DNA of 64,000 bases from Rhodococcus rhodochrous (GCF_014854695.1 NZ_CP027557.1:3410001-3474000), one strand, 5' to 3'. Positions 1 to 8,601 are shown, counted from the first letter of the stretch. Notes: generated from the sequence alone by a model not told the origin. Program-made: numbers and translations.

Positions 1-197
1 TCGGCTTCTCCGACACCCGTGGCGCCGCCCGCCGCGTGTTCAACATCGACGCCGAGTCCACGGTGGTCGCGGTGCTCTCGGCGCTCGGCCGCGAGGGCGC
101 GATCGATCGTGAGAAGGCCGTCGAGGCGGCCCGCACCTACAAGATCGACGACGTGACGGCCGCCCCGGTCTCGATGGCGGATCCGGGCGTCGCCTGA
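1..197 (+). CDS. aceE: Pyruvate dehydrogenase E1 component, C-terminal end (partial)
   Basis: An open frame enters from the left edge and stops at TGA 195-197. The 64 visible residues ([19 protein letters not shown] near the start, then a frame ending in [10 protein letters not shown]) look like the C-terminal tail of the homodimeric E1 subunit of the pyruvate dehydrogenase complex, which decarboxylates pyruvate with thiamine diphosphate. No catalytic motif lies in this fragment. The call therefore rests on the tail sequence and on context: in mycobacteria aceE sits directly before mabR and the FAS-II genes, the order seen here. A GC-rich hairpin follows the stop, so aceE is probably transcribed separately from mabR. 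The bulk of the gene lies outside the window. Confidence 0.85.
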   Translation, partial: GFSDTRGAARRVFNIDAESTVVAVLSALGREGAIDREKAVEAARTYKIDDVTAAPVSMADPGVA

Positions 198-204
198 TCC
201 CTCC

Positions 205-233
205 GCCGGTCACGTCCGAGTGGCGTGACCGGC
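205..233. terminator. Hairpin after aceE
   Basis: A perfect 10-bp stem (205-214 with 224-233, GCCGGTCACG against its complement) encloses a 9-nt loop, 8 bp after the aceE stop. There is no U-tract, which is common for actinobacterial terminators. It overlaps the most upstream possible mabR start (225), which argues for the later start at 264. Confidence 0.6.
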
Positions 234-263
234 CGGCTCGCGGCCGCCGGGTACTTTCGTCCC

Positions 264-1577
264 ATGGTCGACGAGCCGCAACCCCGCCGGATCGGGCAGG
301 TACCGGGCGTTCACAGGGAGCGCCCGGTACCGCCGTCCCGTCCCGAGCGGGCACCGCTCCCCGACGCGCTGCTCCGTCGGGTCAAACAGTTCTCGGGGCG
401 ACTGTCCACCGAAGCGGTGCACGTCATGCAGGAGCAGTTGCCCTTCTTCGCCGATCTCGACGCGTCGCAACGGTCGACCGTGCAGCTGGTCATCCAGACA
501 TCGGTGGTCGACTTCCTCGAGTGGGTGCGCAATCCCGACAGCGACCTGCGGTTCAGCCTCGACGCCTTCCAGATGATCCCGCAGGATCTCGCCCGGCGGC
601 TGACGCTGCGTCAGACGGTGGACATGGTCCGCGCGGCGATGGAGTTCTTCGAGCAGTGGCTGCCGGCCCTCGCCCGCAACGAGGAACAGCTCGTGGCGCT
701 CACCGAGGCGATCCTGCGCTACGGGCGCGAGCTCGGTTTCGCCGCCGCGGCGGTCTACGCGGGGGCGGCCGAGTCGCGGGGCGCCTGGGACACGCGGCTC
801 GAGGCCCTCGTCGTCGACGCCGTGGTGCGCGGCGACACCGGGCCCGACATGCAGTCGCGGGCCGCGACCCTCAACTGGGACGCGACCGCCCCGGCGACGG
901 TGATCGTCGGAACTCCCCCACCCGACCAGGGCGTCTCGGTGATCACCACCGTGCACACCGTCGCCCAGGAGCACGGTCGCGCCGCCCTCGCGGTGGTGCA
1001 GGGCGAACGCCTGGTGATGGTCGTCAGCGGTGAACTGCACGGGACGGTCGACGCGGCGAACTTCCGCACCGAGTTGATGCGCGCGTTCTCCGACGATCCC
1101 GTGGTGATCGGTCCGACGACACCGACGCTGGCGACCGCACACGTCTCCGCCGTCGAAGCGCTCGCCGGCATGGAGGCGGTCGTGGGGTGGCCGGGGGCTC
1201 CCCGGCCGGTGCACGCCGCCGAGCTGTTGCCCGAGCGCGCGCTGCTCGGTGATCCCGGCGCGATCGCCGCGCTCGAGGACTTCGTCGTCGCCCCGCTCGC
1301 TGCCGCCGGGCCGTCCCTCGCAGACACGCTGGACGCATACCTCGACAGTGGGGGTGCTGTCGAGACTTGCGCCCGGAAGCTGTTTGTTCATCCAAATACC
1401 GTGCGGTATCGATTGAAGCGGATCACAGAAGTCACGGGTCGGGATCCCACAAATCCTCGCGATGCGTACGTGCTCCGAATCGCTGCCACGGTAGGTCGCC
1501 TGGCACGAAGCCATAACGAATTGAGATCGCCTGCACCACCTGCCACTCGATTCACAATTCGCGAATCGGACACGTAA
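264..1577 (+). CDS. mabR: PucR-type regulator of the FAS-II operon (MabR homologue)
   Basis: This 437-residue protein closely resembles mycobacterial MabR, the activator of the fabD-acpM-kasA operon. The N-terminal part reads LPDALLRRVKQFSGRLSTEA and the central region carries RQTVDMVRAAMEFFEQWLP. The C-terminal PucR helix-turn-helix contains the run CARKLFVHPNTVRYRLKRIT. In mycobacteria MabR binds a palindrome before fabD and responds to long-chain acyl-CoA; that is family knowledge. It lies between aceE and fabD on the same strand, the conserved position. ATG 264 was chosen because an upstream in-frame start at 225 falls inside the aceE hairpin. No strong Shine-Dalgarno sequence is visible, so the start is not certain. 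The mycobacterial protein is about 414 residues. Confidence 0.88.
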   Translation: MVDEPQPRRIGQVPGVHRERPVPPSRPERAPLPDALLRRVKQFSGRLSTEAVHVMQEQLPFFADLDASQRSTVQLVIQTSVVDFLEWVRNPDSDLRFSLDAFQMIPQDLARRLTLRQTVDMVRAAMEFFEQWLPALARNEEQLVALTEAILRYGRELGFAAAAVYAGAAESRGAWDTRLEALVVDAVVRGDTGPDMQSRAATLNWDATAPATVIVGTPPPDQGVSVITTVHTVAQEHGRAALAVVQGERLVMVVSGELHGTVDAANFRTELMRAFSDDPVVIGPTTPTLATAHVSAVEALAGMEAVVGWPGAPRPVHAAELLPERALLGDPGAIAALEDFVVAPLAAAGPSLADTLDAYLDSGGAVETCARKLFVHPNTVRYRLKRITEVTGRDPTNPRDAYVLRIAATVGRLARSHNELRSPAPPATRFTIRESDT

Positions 1578-1617
1578 CGTCCCCGGCCTTTCCTCCGATA
1601 GCGAGCACCGACGTGCA

Positions 1618-1640
1618 GATTTGTGGGAACCCTACAAATC
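1618..1640. promoter_or_regulatory. Candidate MabR operator before fabD
   Basis: The sequence ATTTGT-N9-ACAAAT (1619-1639, with matching G/C flanks at 1618 and 1640) is a perfect 7-bp inverted repeat around a 9-bp spacer. It lies about 65-90 bp before the fabD start. The mycobacterial MabR site as I recall it is TTTTGT-N9-ACAAAA, with the same half-site length and spacer. Assignment is by symmetry, spacing and the adjacent mabR gene. Confidence 0.7.
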
Positions 1641-1705
1641 GAGGGGCAACCTTTCATCGCTACCGACATCTCGCAGGCACCCGCTCGCGGTGTTCCCTGG
1701 TGATC

Positions 1706-2623
1706 GTGATTTCGCTGCTTGCCCCCGGCCAGGGGTCTCAGACACCCGGAATGCTCGCCCCGTGGCTCGAGCAGTCCGGAGCGCGCGACCGCATCGACCG
1801 GTGGTCGCAGACGGCGGGACTCGATCTCGCGCGTCTGGGCACCACTGCCGCCGCCGAGGAGATCACCGACACCGCGGTGACCCAGCCGCTCGTGGTGGCC
1901 TCCGCCCTGCTCGCCTTCGAGGATCTCGACCGTCGCGGCCTCGTGCCCGCCGACACGATCGTCGCCGGCCACTCCGTCGGTGAACTCGCCGCGGCCGCCA
2001 TCGCGGGTGTCATCAGCGCCGACGACGCCGTCGCCCTCGCCGCCGTCCGCGGAGCCGAGATGGCCCGCGCCTGCGCGCTCGAACCCACCGGAATGTCCGC
2101 CGTCCTCGGCGGCGCCGAGGACGAGGTGCTCGCGCGCCTCGCGGAGTTGGATCTGACCCCCGCGAATATGAATGCGGCCGGTCAGATCGTCGCAGCCGGG
2201 CGCCTGAGCGCGCTCGAGGAACTCGCTGCGAACCCGCCCGAGAAGGCCCGCGTCCGTGCCCTGCCGGTCGCCGGTGCCTTCCACACCCGATTCATGGCAC
2301 CCGCCCAGGACGCCGTGGCCGCCGCCGCGGCGAAGATCACACCTTCGGATCCGACGCACACGCTGCTGTCGAACTACGACGGCAAGCCCGTCACCTCCGG
2401 AGCCGACGCCCTCGAACGTCTCGCAGCCCAGGTCACCCGGCCCGTCCGGTGGGACCTGTGCACCGCCTCCCTGCGTGAAGCGCAGGTGAGCCGGATCGTC
2501 GAGCTTCCCCCCGCCGGCACGCTGGTGGGCATCGCCAAGCGCGAGATGCGCGGCACGCCCACCGTCGCCCTCAAGACCCCCGCGGAGATCTCCGCTCTGG
2601 CCGAAAGTCTTCAACTCGGTTAG
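1706..2623 (+). CDS. fabD: Malonyl-CoA:ACP transacylase
   Basis: FabD moves malonyl groups from CoA to the acyl carrier protein, supplying extender units to FAS-II in the cytoplasm. The protein opens with ISLLAPGQGSQTPGML, has the nucleophile motif GHSVGE (Ser90), the catalytic His in AFHTRF (His193) and the conserved GMSAVLGG segment. Its 305 residues fit the family. The GTG at 1706 aligns with the mycobacterial start (MIALLAPGQ); a GTG at 1700 is an equal alternative and no good Shine-Dalgarno decides between them. It is the first gene of the fabD-acpM-kasA run, downstream of the putative MabR site, and is followed by a 120-bp gap containing a CCGGCCGG hairpin (2680-2701). Confidence 0.93.
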   Translation: MISLLAPGQGSQTPGMLAPWLEQSGARDRIDRWSQTAGLDLARLGTTAAAEEITDTAVTQPLVVASALLAFEDLDRRGLVPADTIVAGHSVGELAAAAIAGVISADDAVALAAVRGAEMARACALEPTGMSAVLGGAEDEVLARLAELDLTPANMNAAGQIVAAGRLSALEELAANPPEKARVRALPVAGAFHTRFMAPAQDAVAAAAAKITPSDPTHTLLSNYDGKPVTSGADALERLAAQVTRPVRWDLCTASLREAQVSRIVELPPAGTLVGIAKREMRGTPTVALKTPAEISALAESLQLG

Positions 2624-2743
2624 GTTGCTGCGCGCGCCGTCGCACAGCACGGGCACCTCACCGGGAACTCCCCGGACCCCCGGCCGGAAACATCCGGCCG
2701 GTTTCGAACGACATAGTCGACAGATCGAGAAGGGAGCCACATC

Positions 2744-3022
2744 GTGGCCGCCACCCAGGAAGAAATCATCGCCGGTCTCGCGGAGATCATCGAAGAGGTC
2801 ACCGGCATCGAGCCCTCCGAGGTGACCGTCGACAAGTCCTTCGTCGACGACCTCGACATCGACTCGCTGTCCATGGTCGAGATCGCCGTCCAGACCGAGG
2901 ACAAGTACGGCGTGAAGATCCCCGACGAGGATCTCGCCGGTCTGCGCACCGTCGGTGACGCCGTGAACTACATCCAGAAGCTCGAGGCCGCAGGCGTTCA
3001 GGCCACGAACGACAACGAATGA
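2744..3022 (+). CDS. acpM: Meromycolate extension acyl carrier protein
   Basis: This 92-residue acyl carrier protein has the phosphopantetheine attachment motif DIDSL (Ser41) and the acidic helix expected of ACPs. The C-terminal extension beyond about residue 80, ending QATNDNE, is typical of AcpM and longer than in E. coli ACP. The start is GTG 2744, 9 nt after the Shine-Dalgarno GAAGGGAG. It carries growing meromycolate-type chains between FabD, KasA and the reductive enzymes. Its last codons overlap the kasA start by 4 bp (ATGA), implying translational coupling. Confidence 0.95.
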   Translation: MAATQEEIIAGLAEIIEEVTGIEPSEVTVDKSFVDDLDIDSLSMVEIAVQTEDKYGVKIPDEDLAGLRTVGDAVNYIQKLEAAGVQATNDNE

Positions 3023-4275
3023 GTTCTGCTGTGACCTCCCCTTCTCCTCGGGCACTCCGCAACGTCGTCGTCACCAGCCTCGCGGCTACGACGTCGATCG
3101 CCGGCGACGTGGACGCCACCTGGAAAGCACTGCTGGCCGGTGAGAGCGGGATCGGCACCATCGACGGCGGTTTCGTCGACGAGTTCGACCTCCCGGTGCG
3201 CATCGGCGGAACCCTGAAGGTCAGCCCCGACGAGGGACTGTCCCGCGTGGAACTCCGTCGCATGAGCTTCGTCGAGCGCCTCGCGCTCACCCTCGGGCGC
3301 ACCGTCTGGCAGAACGCCGGCAGCCCCGAGGTCGACCAGGACCGTCTCGGTGTGGTCATCGGTACGGGCCTCGGTGGCGGCGAGTCGCTCATCGACGCCG
3401 TCGACAAGCTCCGTGTCGGCGGCTACCGCAAGGTCTCGCCCTTCGCGGTGCAGATGATCATGCCGAACGGACCGTCGGCCACCGTCGGGCTCGAACTCGG
3501 TGCCCGCGCCGGGGTCATCACCCCGGTCTCGGCGTGCTCGTCCGGATCCGAGGCGATCGCCAACGCGTACCGCATGATCGCCTTCGGCGACGCCGACATC
3601 GTCGTCACCGGTGGTGTCGAGGGTCAGCTGGACGCGGTCGCCACCGCGGGCTTCGCGATGATGCGGGCGCTGAGCACCCGCAACGAGGACCCGAAGGGCG
3701 CCTCGCGTCCGTTCGACAAGGACCGCGACGGTTTCGTCTTCGGCGAGGCCGGCGCACTGATGGTCCTCGAGAGCGAGGAGCACGCCAAGGCACGCGGAGC
3801 GACCATCCACGCTCGTATCCTCGGCGCCGGCATCACCTCCGACGGTTACCACATCGTCGCCCCCGACCCGGAAGGTACGGGAGCGGCTCGGGCCATGCGG
3901 CGGGCGATCGAGACCGCCGGGCTCACCAAGGCCGACATCGGGCACGTCAACGCGCACGCGACGGCCACCCCGATCGGCGACGTGGCCGAAGCCAAGGCCA
4001 TCAACGCGGCCGTGGGCAACCACGCCGCGATCTACGCCCCCAAGTCCGCGCTCGGTCATTCGATCGGTGCGGTGGGTGCACTCGAAGCAGTACTCACGGT
4101 CCTGACTCTGCGTGACGGGGTCATCCCGCCCACGCTGAATCTCGAGAACCAGGATCCAGAGATCGATCTCGACGTGGTCAAGGGCGAACCACGTTCCGGC
4201 CGGATCGATTTCGCGCTGAACAACTCGTTCGGTTTCGGTGGGCACAACGTGGCGCTCGCATTCGGTCGCGCCTGA
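3019..4275 (+). CDS. kasA: Beta-ketoacyl-ACP synthase of FAS-II
   Basis: KasA elongates acyl-ACP with malonyl-ACP in the mycolic-acid pathway. The 418-residue protein has the KAS II catalytic set: Cys173 in SACSSGSEA, His313 in HATATPIGD, and Lys342 and His347 in [10 protein letters not shown]. It starts inside the acpM stop codon. M. tuberculosis has two synthases in tandem (kasA, kasB); here kasA is followed directly by a hairpin and accD6, with no second copy. That fits the shorter mycolates of rhodococci, which is inference. The C-terminal [10 protein letters not shown] glycine-rich loop is intact, so the enzyme should be active. Confidence 0.94.
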   Translation: MSSAVTSPSPRALRNVVVTSLAATTSIAGDVDATWKALLAGESGIGTIDGGFVDEFDLPVRIGGTLKVSPDEGLSRVELRRMSFVERLALTLGRTVWQNAGSPEVDQDRLGVVIGTGLGGGESLIDAVDKLRVGGYRKVSPFAVQMIMPNGPSATVGLELGARAGVITPVSACSSGSEAIANAYRMIAFGDADIVVTGGVEGQLDAVATAGFAMMRALSTRNEDPKGASRPFDKDRDGFVFGEAGALMVLESEEHAKARGATIHARILGAGITSDGYHIVAPDPEGTGAARAMRRAIETAGLTKADIGHVNAHATATPIGDVAEAKAINAAVGNHAAIYAPKSALGHSIGAVGALEAVLTVLTLRDGVIPPTLNLENQDPEIDLDVVKGEPRSGRIDFALNNSFGFGGHNVALAFGRA

Positions 4276-4298
4276 CCGTCGACGCCGGTCCGCCCCAT

Positions 4299-4330
4299 GC
4301 GGTGGAGGCTCCACCCGGAGCCTCCACCGC
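4299..4330. promoter_or_regulatory. Strong hairpin between kasA and accD6
   Basis: A perfect 14-bp stem (4299-4312 with 4317-4330) with a 4-nt loop (ACCC) begins 23 bp after the kasA stop and ends 36 bp before accD6. No U-tract follows. It could be a partial terminator or an RNA processing and stability element that sets the ratio of carboxylase subunit to FAS-II enzymes. Confidence 0.6.
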
Positions 4331-4366
4331 AGCCCACCACCACCGCGTCTGCCCGAGGAGCACCCG

Positions 4367-5800
4367 ATGACCATCCTGGATCCAGCCACCCCGCGTGAGA
4401 CGACGGTGGACCCGAGAGATCCGTTGGCCCGTCTCGAGAAACTGTTCGACCCGGGCAGCCTGGAACTGCTGCACACCCGCGACAAGTCGGGCGTCCTCGC
4501 CGCCGTCGGCGAGGTCGACGGCATCCGCACCGTCGCATACTGCTCCGATGCCACCGTCATGGGCGGAGCCATGGGCGTCGAGGGATGCAAGCACATCGTC
4601 TCCGCCATCGACCACGCCATCGACCACGAGATCCCCGTGGTCGGCATCTTCCACTCCGGTGGCGCGCGTCTGGCCGAGGGCGTCGAGGCCCTCCACGCCG
4701 TCGGCCTGGTCTTCGAGGCCATGGTCCGCGCGTCCGGTCTGATCCCCCAGATCTCCGTCGTTCTCGGCTTCGCGGCCGGCGGTGCCGCCTACGGCCCGGC
4801 CCTGACCGACATCGTCATCATGGCCCCCGAGGGCCGTGTCTTCGTCACCGGACCGGACGTGGTCCGCAGCGTCACCGGTGAGCAGGTCGACATGGAGTCG
4901 CTCGGCGGCCCCGACACGCACACCAAGAAGTCCGGTGTCGCGCACATCGCCGCGCACGACGAGGCCGACGCCCTGCACCGCGCCCGCCGTCTGGTGTCGA
5001 TGCTGGCCGAACAGGGTGAATTCGATGTCGCCGCAGCCGCGCTCGGCGACACCGACCTGCGGGCGTTGATGCCTGCGTCGCCGCGACGCGCATACGACGT
5101 GCGGCCGATCGTCCACCAGCTGGTCGACAACGTCGACGGCGAGTCCTCCTTCGAGGAACTGCAGGCCGGCTGGGCCCGCAGCATCGTCACCGGATTCGGC
5201 CGTCTCGGCGGCCGCACCGTTGGCGTCATCGCCAACAACCCGCTCCGTCTCGGCGGCTGCCTCAACTCCGAGAGCGCCGAGAAGTCAGCGCGTTTCGTGC
5301 GGATGTGCAATGCCTTCGGTGTTCCGCTCGTCGTCATCGTCGACGTGCCCGGTTACCTTCCCGGCGTGAGCCAGGAGTGGGAGGGCGTCGTGCGACGCGG
5401 CGCCAAGCTGCTCCACGCGTTCGCCGAGGCGAAGGTTCCCCGCGTCACGCTCGTGACGCGCAAGATCTACGGCGGCGCGTACATCGCGATGAACTCCCGG
5501 GCGCTCGGGGCCACCGCCGTCTACGCATGGCCGGAGTCCGAGGTCGCCGTGATGGGCGCGAAAGCCGCTGTGGGCATCCTCCACAAGAAGGCCCTCGCCG
5601 CGGCTCCCGAGGAGGAGCGTGAGGCGCTGCACGATCGTCTCGCCGCCGAACACGAGGCGATCGCCGGTGGCGTCGGGCGCGCGATGGCGATCGGTGTGGT
5701 CGACGAGATGATCGATCCCGCCACCACGCGGAGCACCCTGGCCGCCGCGCTCGCCGCCGCACCCGCGGTTCGCGGACGGCACAAGAACATTCCGCTCTGA
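4367..5800 (+). CDS. accD6: Acyl-CoA carboxylase beta subunit (carboxyltransferase)
   Basis: AccD6 is the carboxyltransferase subunit that makes malonyl-CoA for FAS-I and FAS-II, working with an AccA biotin subunit encoded elsewhere. The 477-residue protein has the crotonase-fold carboxyltransferase signatures: HSGGARLAEGVEALHAVG, the oxyanion region GFAAGGAAYGPALTD, and in the C-terminal half DVPGYLPG and RKIYGGAYIAMNS. ATG 4367 follows the Shine-Dalgarno GAGGAG by 6 bp. The position after kasA matches the mycobacterial locus. It ends before a strong convergent terminator shared with the DUF3145 gene. Confidence 0.93.
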   Translation: MTILDPATPRETTVDPRDPLARLEKLFDPGSLELLHTRDKSGVLAAVGEVDGIRTVAYCSDATVMGGAMGVEGCKHIVSAIDHAIDHEIPVVGIFHSGGARLAEGVEALHAVGLVFEAMVRASGLIPQISVVLGFAAGGAAYGPALTDIVIMAPEGRVFVTGPDVVRSVTGEQVDMESLGGPDTHTKKSGVAHIAAHDEADALHRARRLVSMLAEQGEFDVAAAALGDTDLRALMPASPRRAYDVRPIVHQLVDNVDGESSFEELQAGWARSIVTGFGRLGGRTVGVIANNPLRLGGCLNSESAEKSARFVRMCNAFGVPLVVIVDVPGYLPGVSQEWEGVVRRGAKLLHAFAEAKVPRVTLVTRKIYGGAYIAMNSRALGATAVYAWPESEVAVMGAKAAVGILHKKALAAAPEEEREALHDRLAAEHEAIAGGVGRAMAIGVVDEMIDPATTRSTLAAALAAAPAVRGRHKNIPL

Positions 5801-5816
5801 TCCGGACACAGCACGA

Positions 5817-5854
5817 GAACACCGGCATCGCTCCTCGGAGCGGTGCCGGTGTTC
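5817..5854. terminator. Bidirectional terminator between accD6 and the DUF3145 gene
   Basis: The outer stem GAACACCGGCA (5817-5827) pairs perfectly with 5844-5854, and an inner stem CGCTCC/GGAGCG (5829-5834 with 5837-5842) extends it. It lies between two converging genes and can serve both strands. Confidence 0.85.
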
Positions 5855-5902
5855 CCGTATCAGGAAGATGTGGGGGTGCGTTCCGGTCGTGTCGGACCGC
5901 GG

Positions 5903-6409
5903 TCAGCCGACGTCCCGGCGGAGCCACGTCACCTGCGCGCCTTCGTCGCCGCTGCGGTACGGCTCGAGCTCTTCGTCCCATGCCGTTCCGAGCGCGCGGT
6001 GCAGTTCGCTCGTGACATCGGCGGAGGACAGCATGGCGCGCAGACGCATCTCTCCTACGACGATGTCGCCGTTGGCGCTGGTGCATCCGCGCCACAGACC
6101 CAGTCGGGGGACGTAGCTGAAGCGTTCGCCGTCGACGCCCTCGCTGGGGTTCTCGGTGATCTCGAAGCGGAGCATCGGCCACGACCGCAGCACGTCGGCC
6201 AGTCGCGCGGCCGTGCCCACGGGCCCGACCCAGTCGACGCAGGTGCGCAGCAGCCCCGGTGCGGCGGGCTGGCCCGTCCACGCGAGATCGGGCCGGCAGT
6301 CGAGGATGTCGGCCAGTGCCCACTCGATGTGCGGGCACACCGCCGCCGGTGAGGAGTGGACATAGATCACCCCCGCCGTGGCATCCGCGAATTGGTTGGA
6401 TGCGCGCAT
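5903..6409 (-). CDS. Conserved actinobacterial protein of the DUF3145 family
   Basis: This 168-residue protein resembles a mycobacterial family of unknown function (DUF3145). Recognisable segments are TAGVIYVHSSPAAVCPHIEW near the N-terminus, WVGPVGTAARLADVLRSW, RFEITENPSEGVDGERF and GTAWDEELEPYR near the C-terminus. ATG 6409 follows the strong Shine-Dalgarno GGAGGTG. No catalytic motif, membrane segment or signal peptide is apparent, so it is probably cytoplasmic. It is convergent with accD6. In mycobacteria a DUF3145 gene also lies near this locus as I recall, suggesting a stable neighbourhood, but no function can be assigned. Confidence 0.8.
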   Translation of the reverse strand: MRASNQFADATAGVIYVHSSPAAVCPHIEWALADILDCRPDLAWTGQPAAPGLLRTCVDWVGPVGTAARLADVLRSWPMLRFEITENPSEGVDGERFSYVPRLGLWRGCTSANGDIVVGEMRLRAMLSSADVTSELHRALGTAWDEELEPYRSGDEGAQVTWLRRDVG

Positions 6410-6532
6410 ACATTCACCTCCGGTTCGACCAGGACGTCTTCCCCAACGACCTTCGTCGGCCAAGGCTTCTCCATGCAGGCTGCGTACAAGTGTGCCCGTG
6501 TGGCGTGTGTTTCGCCAGCGAACCAGAGAGGT

Positions 6533-7345
6533 TTATGTGAATTCGGTGATGATCGCGTCTCCGACGGCAGGCCAGAGCGGTTTCGCCCAGTCTCCGAAGG
6601 CACGATCAGTAAGTACCACAGCGGCGACGGAAATTTCGGGATCTACCCAAATGAATGTGCCCGATTGACCGAAATGACCGAAAGTACGCGGTGAATTACC
6701 GGTGGCGGTCCAATGCGGGTTCTTTTCGCCCCGGATCTCGAATCCGAGACCCCAGTCGTTGGGCTTGAACATCCCGTATCCGGGCACGAGTCCGTTCAGA
6801 CCGGGGAACTGCACGCTGGTCGCCTCGGTGAGGGTTTCGTACGAGACCAGAACGGGATCGAGCAGCTCGCGCGCGAACAGTGCGAGATCGGCGACCGACG
6901 ACTGCGCCCCGTGACCGGCCGGCCCCGGCAGGGACGAGGACGGCATGCCCAGCGGCTCGAAGACCGCCTGCCGGAGGTATTCCGGGAACTCGATACCGGT
7001 TTCCGTCTCGACGAGTTCGGCGAGCACTTCGAAGCCCGCACTCGAGTAGATCCGCTTCCGCTCGGGTTCGGTCTGCACCGTGCGCTCACCGAACGCCAGA
7101 CCCGAGGCGTGGGCGAGCAGATGCCGCACCGTCGACCCCTCGGGGCCCGCAGGCTGATCGAGCTCGATCGCGCCCTCCTCGACGGCCACGAGCGCGGCGT
7201 ACGCCACGAGCGGCTTCGTCACGGACGCGAGGGGAAAGACCTCGTCGAGGTCTCCCCTGGACGCGACCGTTCCGCCGTCGCGGGTCACCACCGCGGCGGC
7301 GGAACGGTCGACGGGCCAGTCGCTGAGCAGATCGAGGCTGTGCAC
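6533..7345 (-). CDS. Serine hydrolase of the beta-lactamase/penicillin-binding fold
   Basis: The 270-residue protein has the three active-site elements of class C beta-lactamase-like esterases: SVTK (Ser41-Lys44), the tyrosine motif in RIYSSAGFE, and the H-x-G element HFGQSGT near the C-terminus. There is no signal peptide or membrane segment, so it acts in the cytoplasm, unlike true beta-lactamases. Likely substrates are esters or small amides; none can be named. The start is GTG 7345. The gene is 52 bp downstream of the alcohol dehydrogenase gene on the same strand and may share its transcript. A 123-bp gap then separates it from the DUF3145 gene. Confidence 0.8.
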   Translation of the reverse strand: MHSLDLLSDWPVDRSAAAVVTRDGGTVASRGDLDEVFPLASVTKPLVAYAALVAVEEGAIELDQPAGPEGSTVRHLLAHASGLAFGERTVQTEPERKRIYSSAGFEVLAELVETETGIEFPEYLRQAVFEPLGMPSSSLPGPAGHGAQSSVADLALFARELLDPVLVSYETLTEATSVQFPGLNGLVPGYGMFKPNDWGLGFEIRGEKNPHWTATGNSPRTFGHFGQSGTFIWVDPEISVAAVVLTDRAFGDWAKPLWPAVGDAIITEFT

Positions 7346-7397
7346 GCGATCACCCTACGAGACGGCCCGGCGGGGCGGGGTCACCGGTCGGTACCGG

Positions 7398-8525
7398 TCA
7401 CCAGTCGGCTTCGGTGTAGCGGATGACGCCGCGGATGTTCCTGCCCTCGAGCATGTCCCGGTATCCGTCGTTGATCTGCTCGAGGGTGTAGGTACGCGTG
7501 ACCATGTCGGCCAGGTTCAGCTGACCGGACTTGTACAGGTCGAGCAGGTTCGGGATGTCGACGCGGGCATTGCACCCACCGAAGATGTTGCCCTTGAGGT
7601 CCTTCTGCAGCATCGAGAACAGGAACGAGTTCAGCTTGACGTCCATGTCGGACATGTAGCCCATCGCCGTGACGACGCACCGGCCACCCTTGGCCGTGAG
7701 TGTCAGCGCGGGATCGACCAGCTCCCCCTTCATCTCGCCGACGGTGATGATCGTCGAGTGGCACATGCGGCCCCACGTGATCTCCATGATCGGCACGATG
7801 GCCTCCTCGATGGAGGCGTAGGTGTGCGTGGCACCGAACTTGAGCGCCTGCTCGCGCTTGAACGGTTCCGGGTCGATCGCGAAGACGTGACGCGCACCGG
7901 AGGCCACGGCACCCTGCAGGGCGCTCATGCCGACGCCGCCGACGCCGATGATGGCGACCGAATCGCCGGCCTTGACCTCGGCGATGTTCGTCGCCGAACC
8001 CCAGCCGGTGGGCACGCCGCAGCCGACCAGCGCGGCGAGTTCGAAGGGTACGTCCTTGTCGATCTTGACGACCTGGCTCTGGTTGACCGTCATGTACGGC
8101 GAGAAGGTGCCGAGCAGGCACATCGCGATCACGTTCTGGCCGCGTGCCTGGATGCGGTAGGTGCCGTCGGAGATCGCCTGGCCGCTGAGCAGTCCGGCGC
8201 CGAGATCGCACAGGTTCGAGTGCCCCGAGGCACAGGACGGACACCGCCCGCATGCGGGGATGAAGGACAGCACGACGTGGTCGCCCACCTCGAGGCCCAC
8301 CACTCCCTCACCGACCTTGGTGATCACGCCCGAGCCCTCGTGACCGCCCATGGCGGGGAAGGACGGCATCGGGGTTGCGCCCGTGACGATGTGGTGGTCG
8401 GAATGGCACATGCCGGCGGCTTCCATGCGGATCTGCACTTCGCCCGCGACGGGATCGCCGAGTTCGATCTCCTCGACCGACCACGGTTCGTCGATGCCCC
8501 ACAGCACTGCACCCTTGGTCTTCAT
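7398..8525 (-). CDS. NDMA-type zinc alcohol dehydrogenase with bound NAD(H)
   Basis: This 375-residue medium-chain dehydrogenase has the catalytic zinc ligands in GMCHSDHH and the GGHEGSG motif. The four-cysteine structural zinc loop is CGRCPSCASGHSNLC, and the NAD-binding glycine motif is GVGGVGMSAL. Overall it resembles the actinobacterial nicotinoprotein (NDMA-dependent) alcohol dehydrogenases, which oxidise alcohols with tightly bound NAD and need an external electron acceptor. ATG 8525 follows GGAGGGCGAG. A perfect match to the KstR operator consensus lies 63 bp upstream, which hints at control with sterol or lipid degradation. The natural alcohol is unknown. It diverges from the metallohydrolase gene. 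Confidence 0.85.
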   Translation of the reverse strand: MKTKGAVLWGIDEPWSVEEIELGDPVAGEVQIRMEAAGMCHSDHHIVTGATPMPSFPAMGGHEGSGVITKVGEGVVGLEVGDHVVLSFIPACGRCPSCASGHSNLCDLGAGLLSGQAISDGTYRIQARGQNVIAMCLLGTFSPYMTVNQSQVVKIDKDVPFELAALVGCGVPTGWGSATNIAEVKAGDSVAIIGVGGVGMSALQGAVASGARHVFAIDPEPFKREQALKFGATHTYASIEEAIVPIMEITWGRMCHSTIITVGEMKGELVDPALTLTAKGGRCVVTAMGYMSDMDVKLNSFLFSMLQKDLKGNIFGGCNARVDIPNLLDLYKSGQLNLADMVTRTYTLEQINDGYRDMLEGRNIRGVIRYTEADW

Positions 8526-8587
8526 CTGGCTCGCCCTCCATCGCATTGCCGGTTGTGCACGTGACGATAGACACAATCGCACAGAAT

Positions 8588-8601
8588 TGGAACAGGTTCT
8601 A
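8588..8601. promoter_or_regulatory. KstR-like operator
   Basis: TGGAACAGGTTCTA fits the mycobacterial KstR consensus TnnAACnnGTTnnA at all eight fixed bases and extends the symmetry to GAAC-N2-GTTC on one side. It lies in the intergenic region between the alcohol dehydrogenase and metallohydrolase genes, where a promoter for the dehydrogenase is expected. No kstR gene is in the window, so the assignment is by motif only. Confidence 0.5.

Noticed and set aside
225-263. Longer mabR start at 225
   Set aside because: It falls inside the aceE hairpin and adds residues not seen in the mycobacterial protein.
2998-4722. A 574-codon minus-strand open frame opposite kasA and accD6
   Set aside because: It covers two clear genes with catalytic motifs and crosses their boundary, with no ribosome binding site or homologue-like segment.
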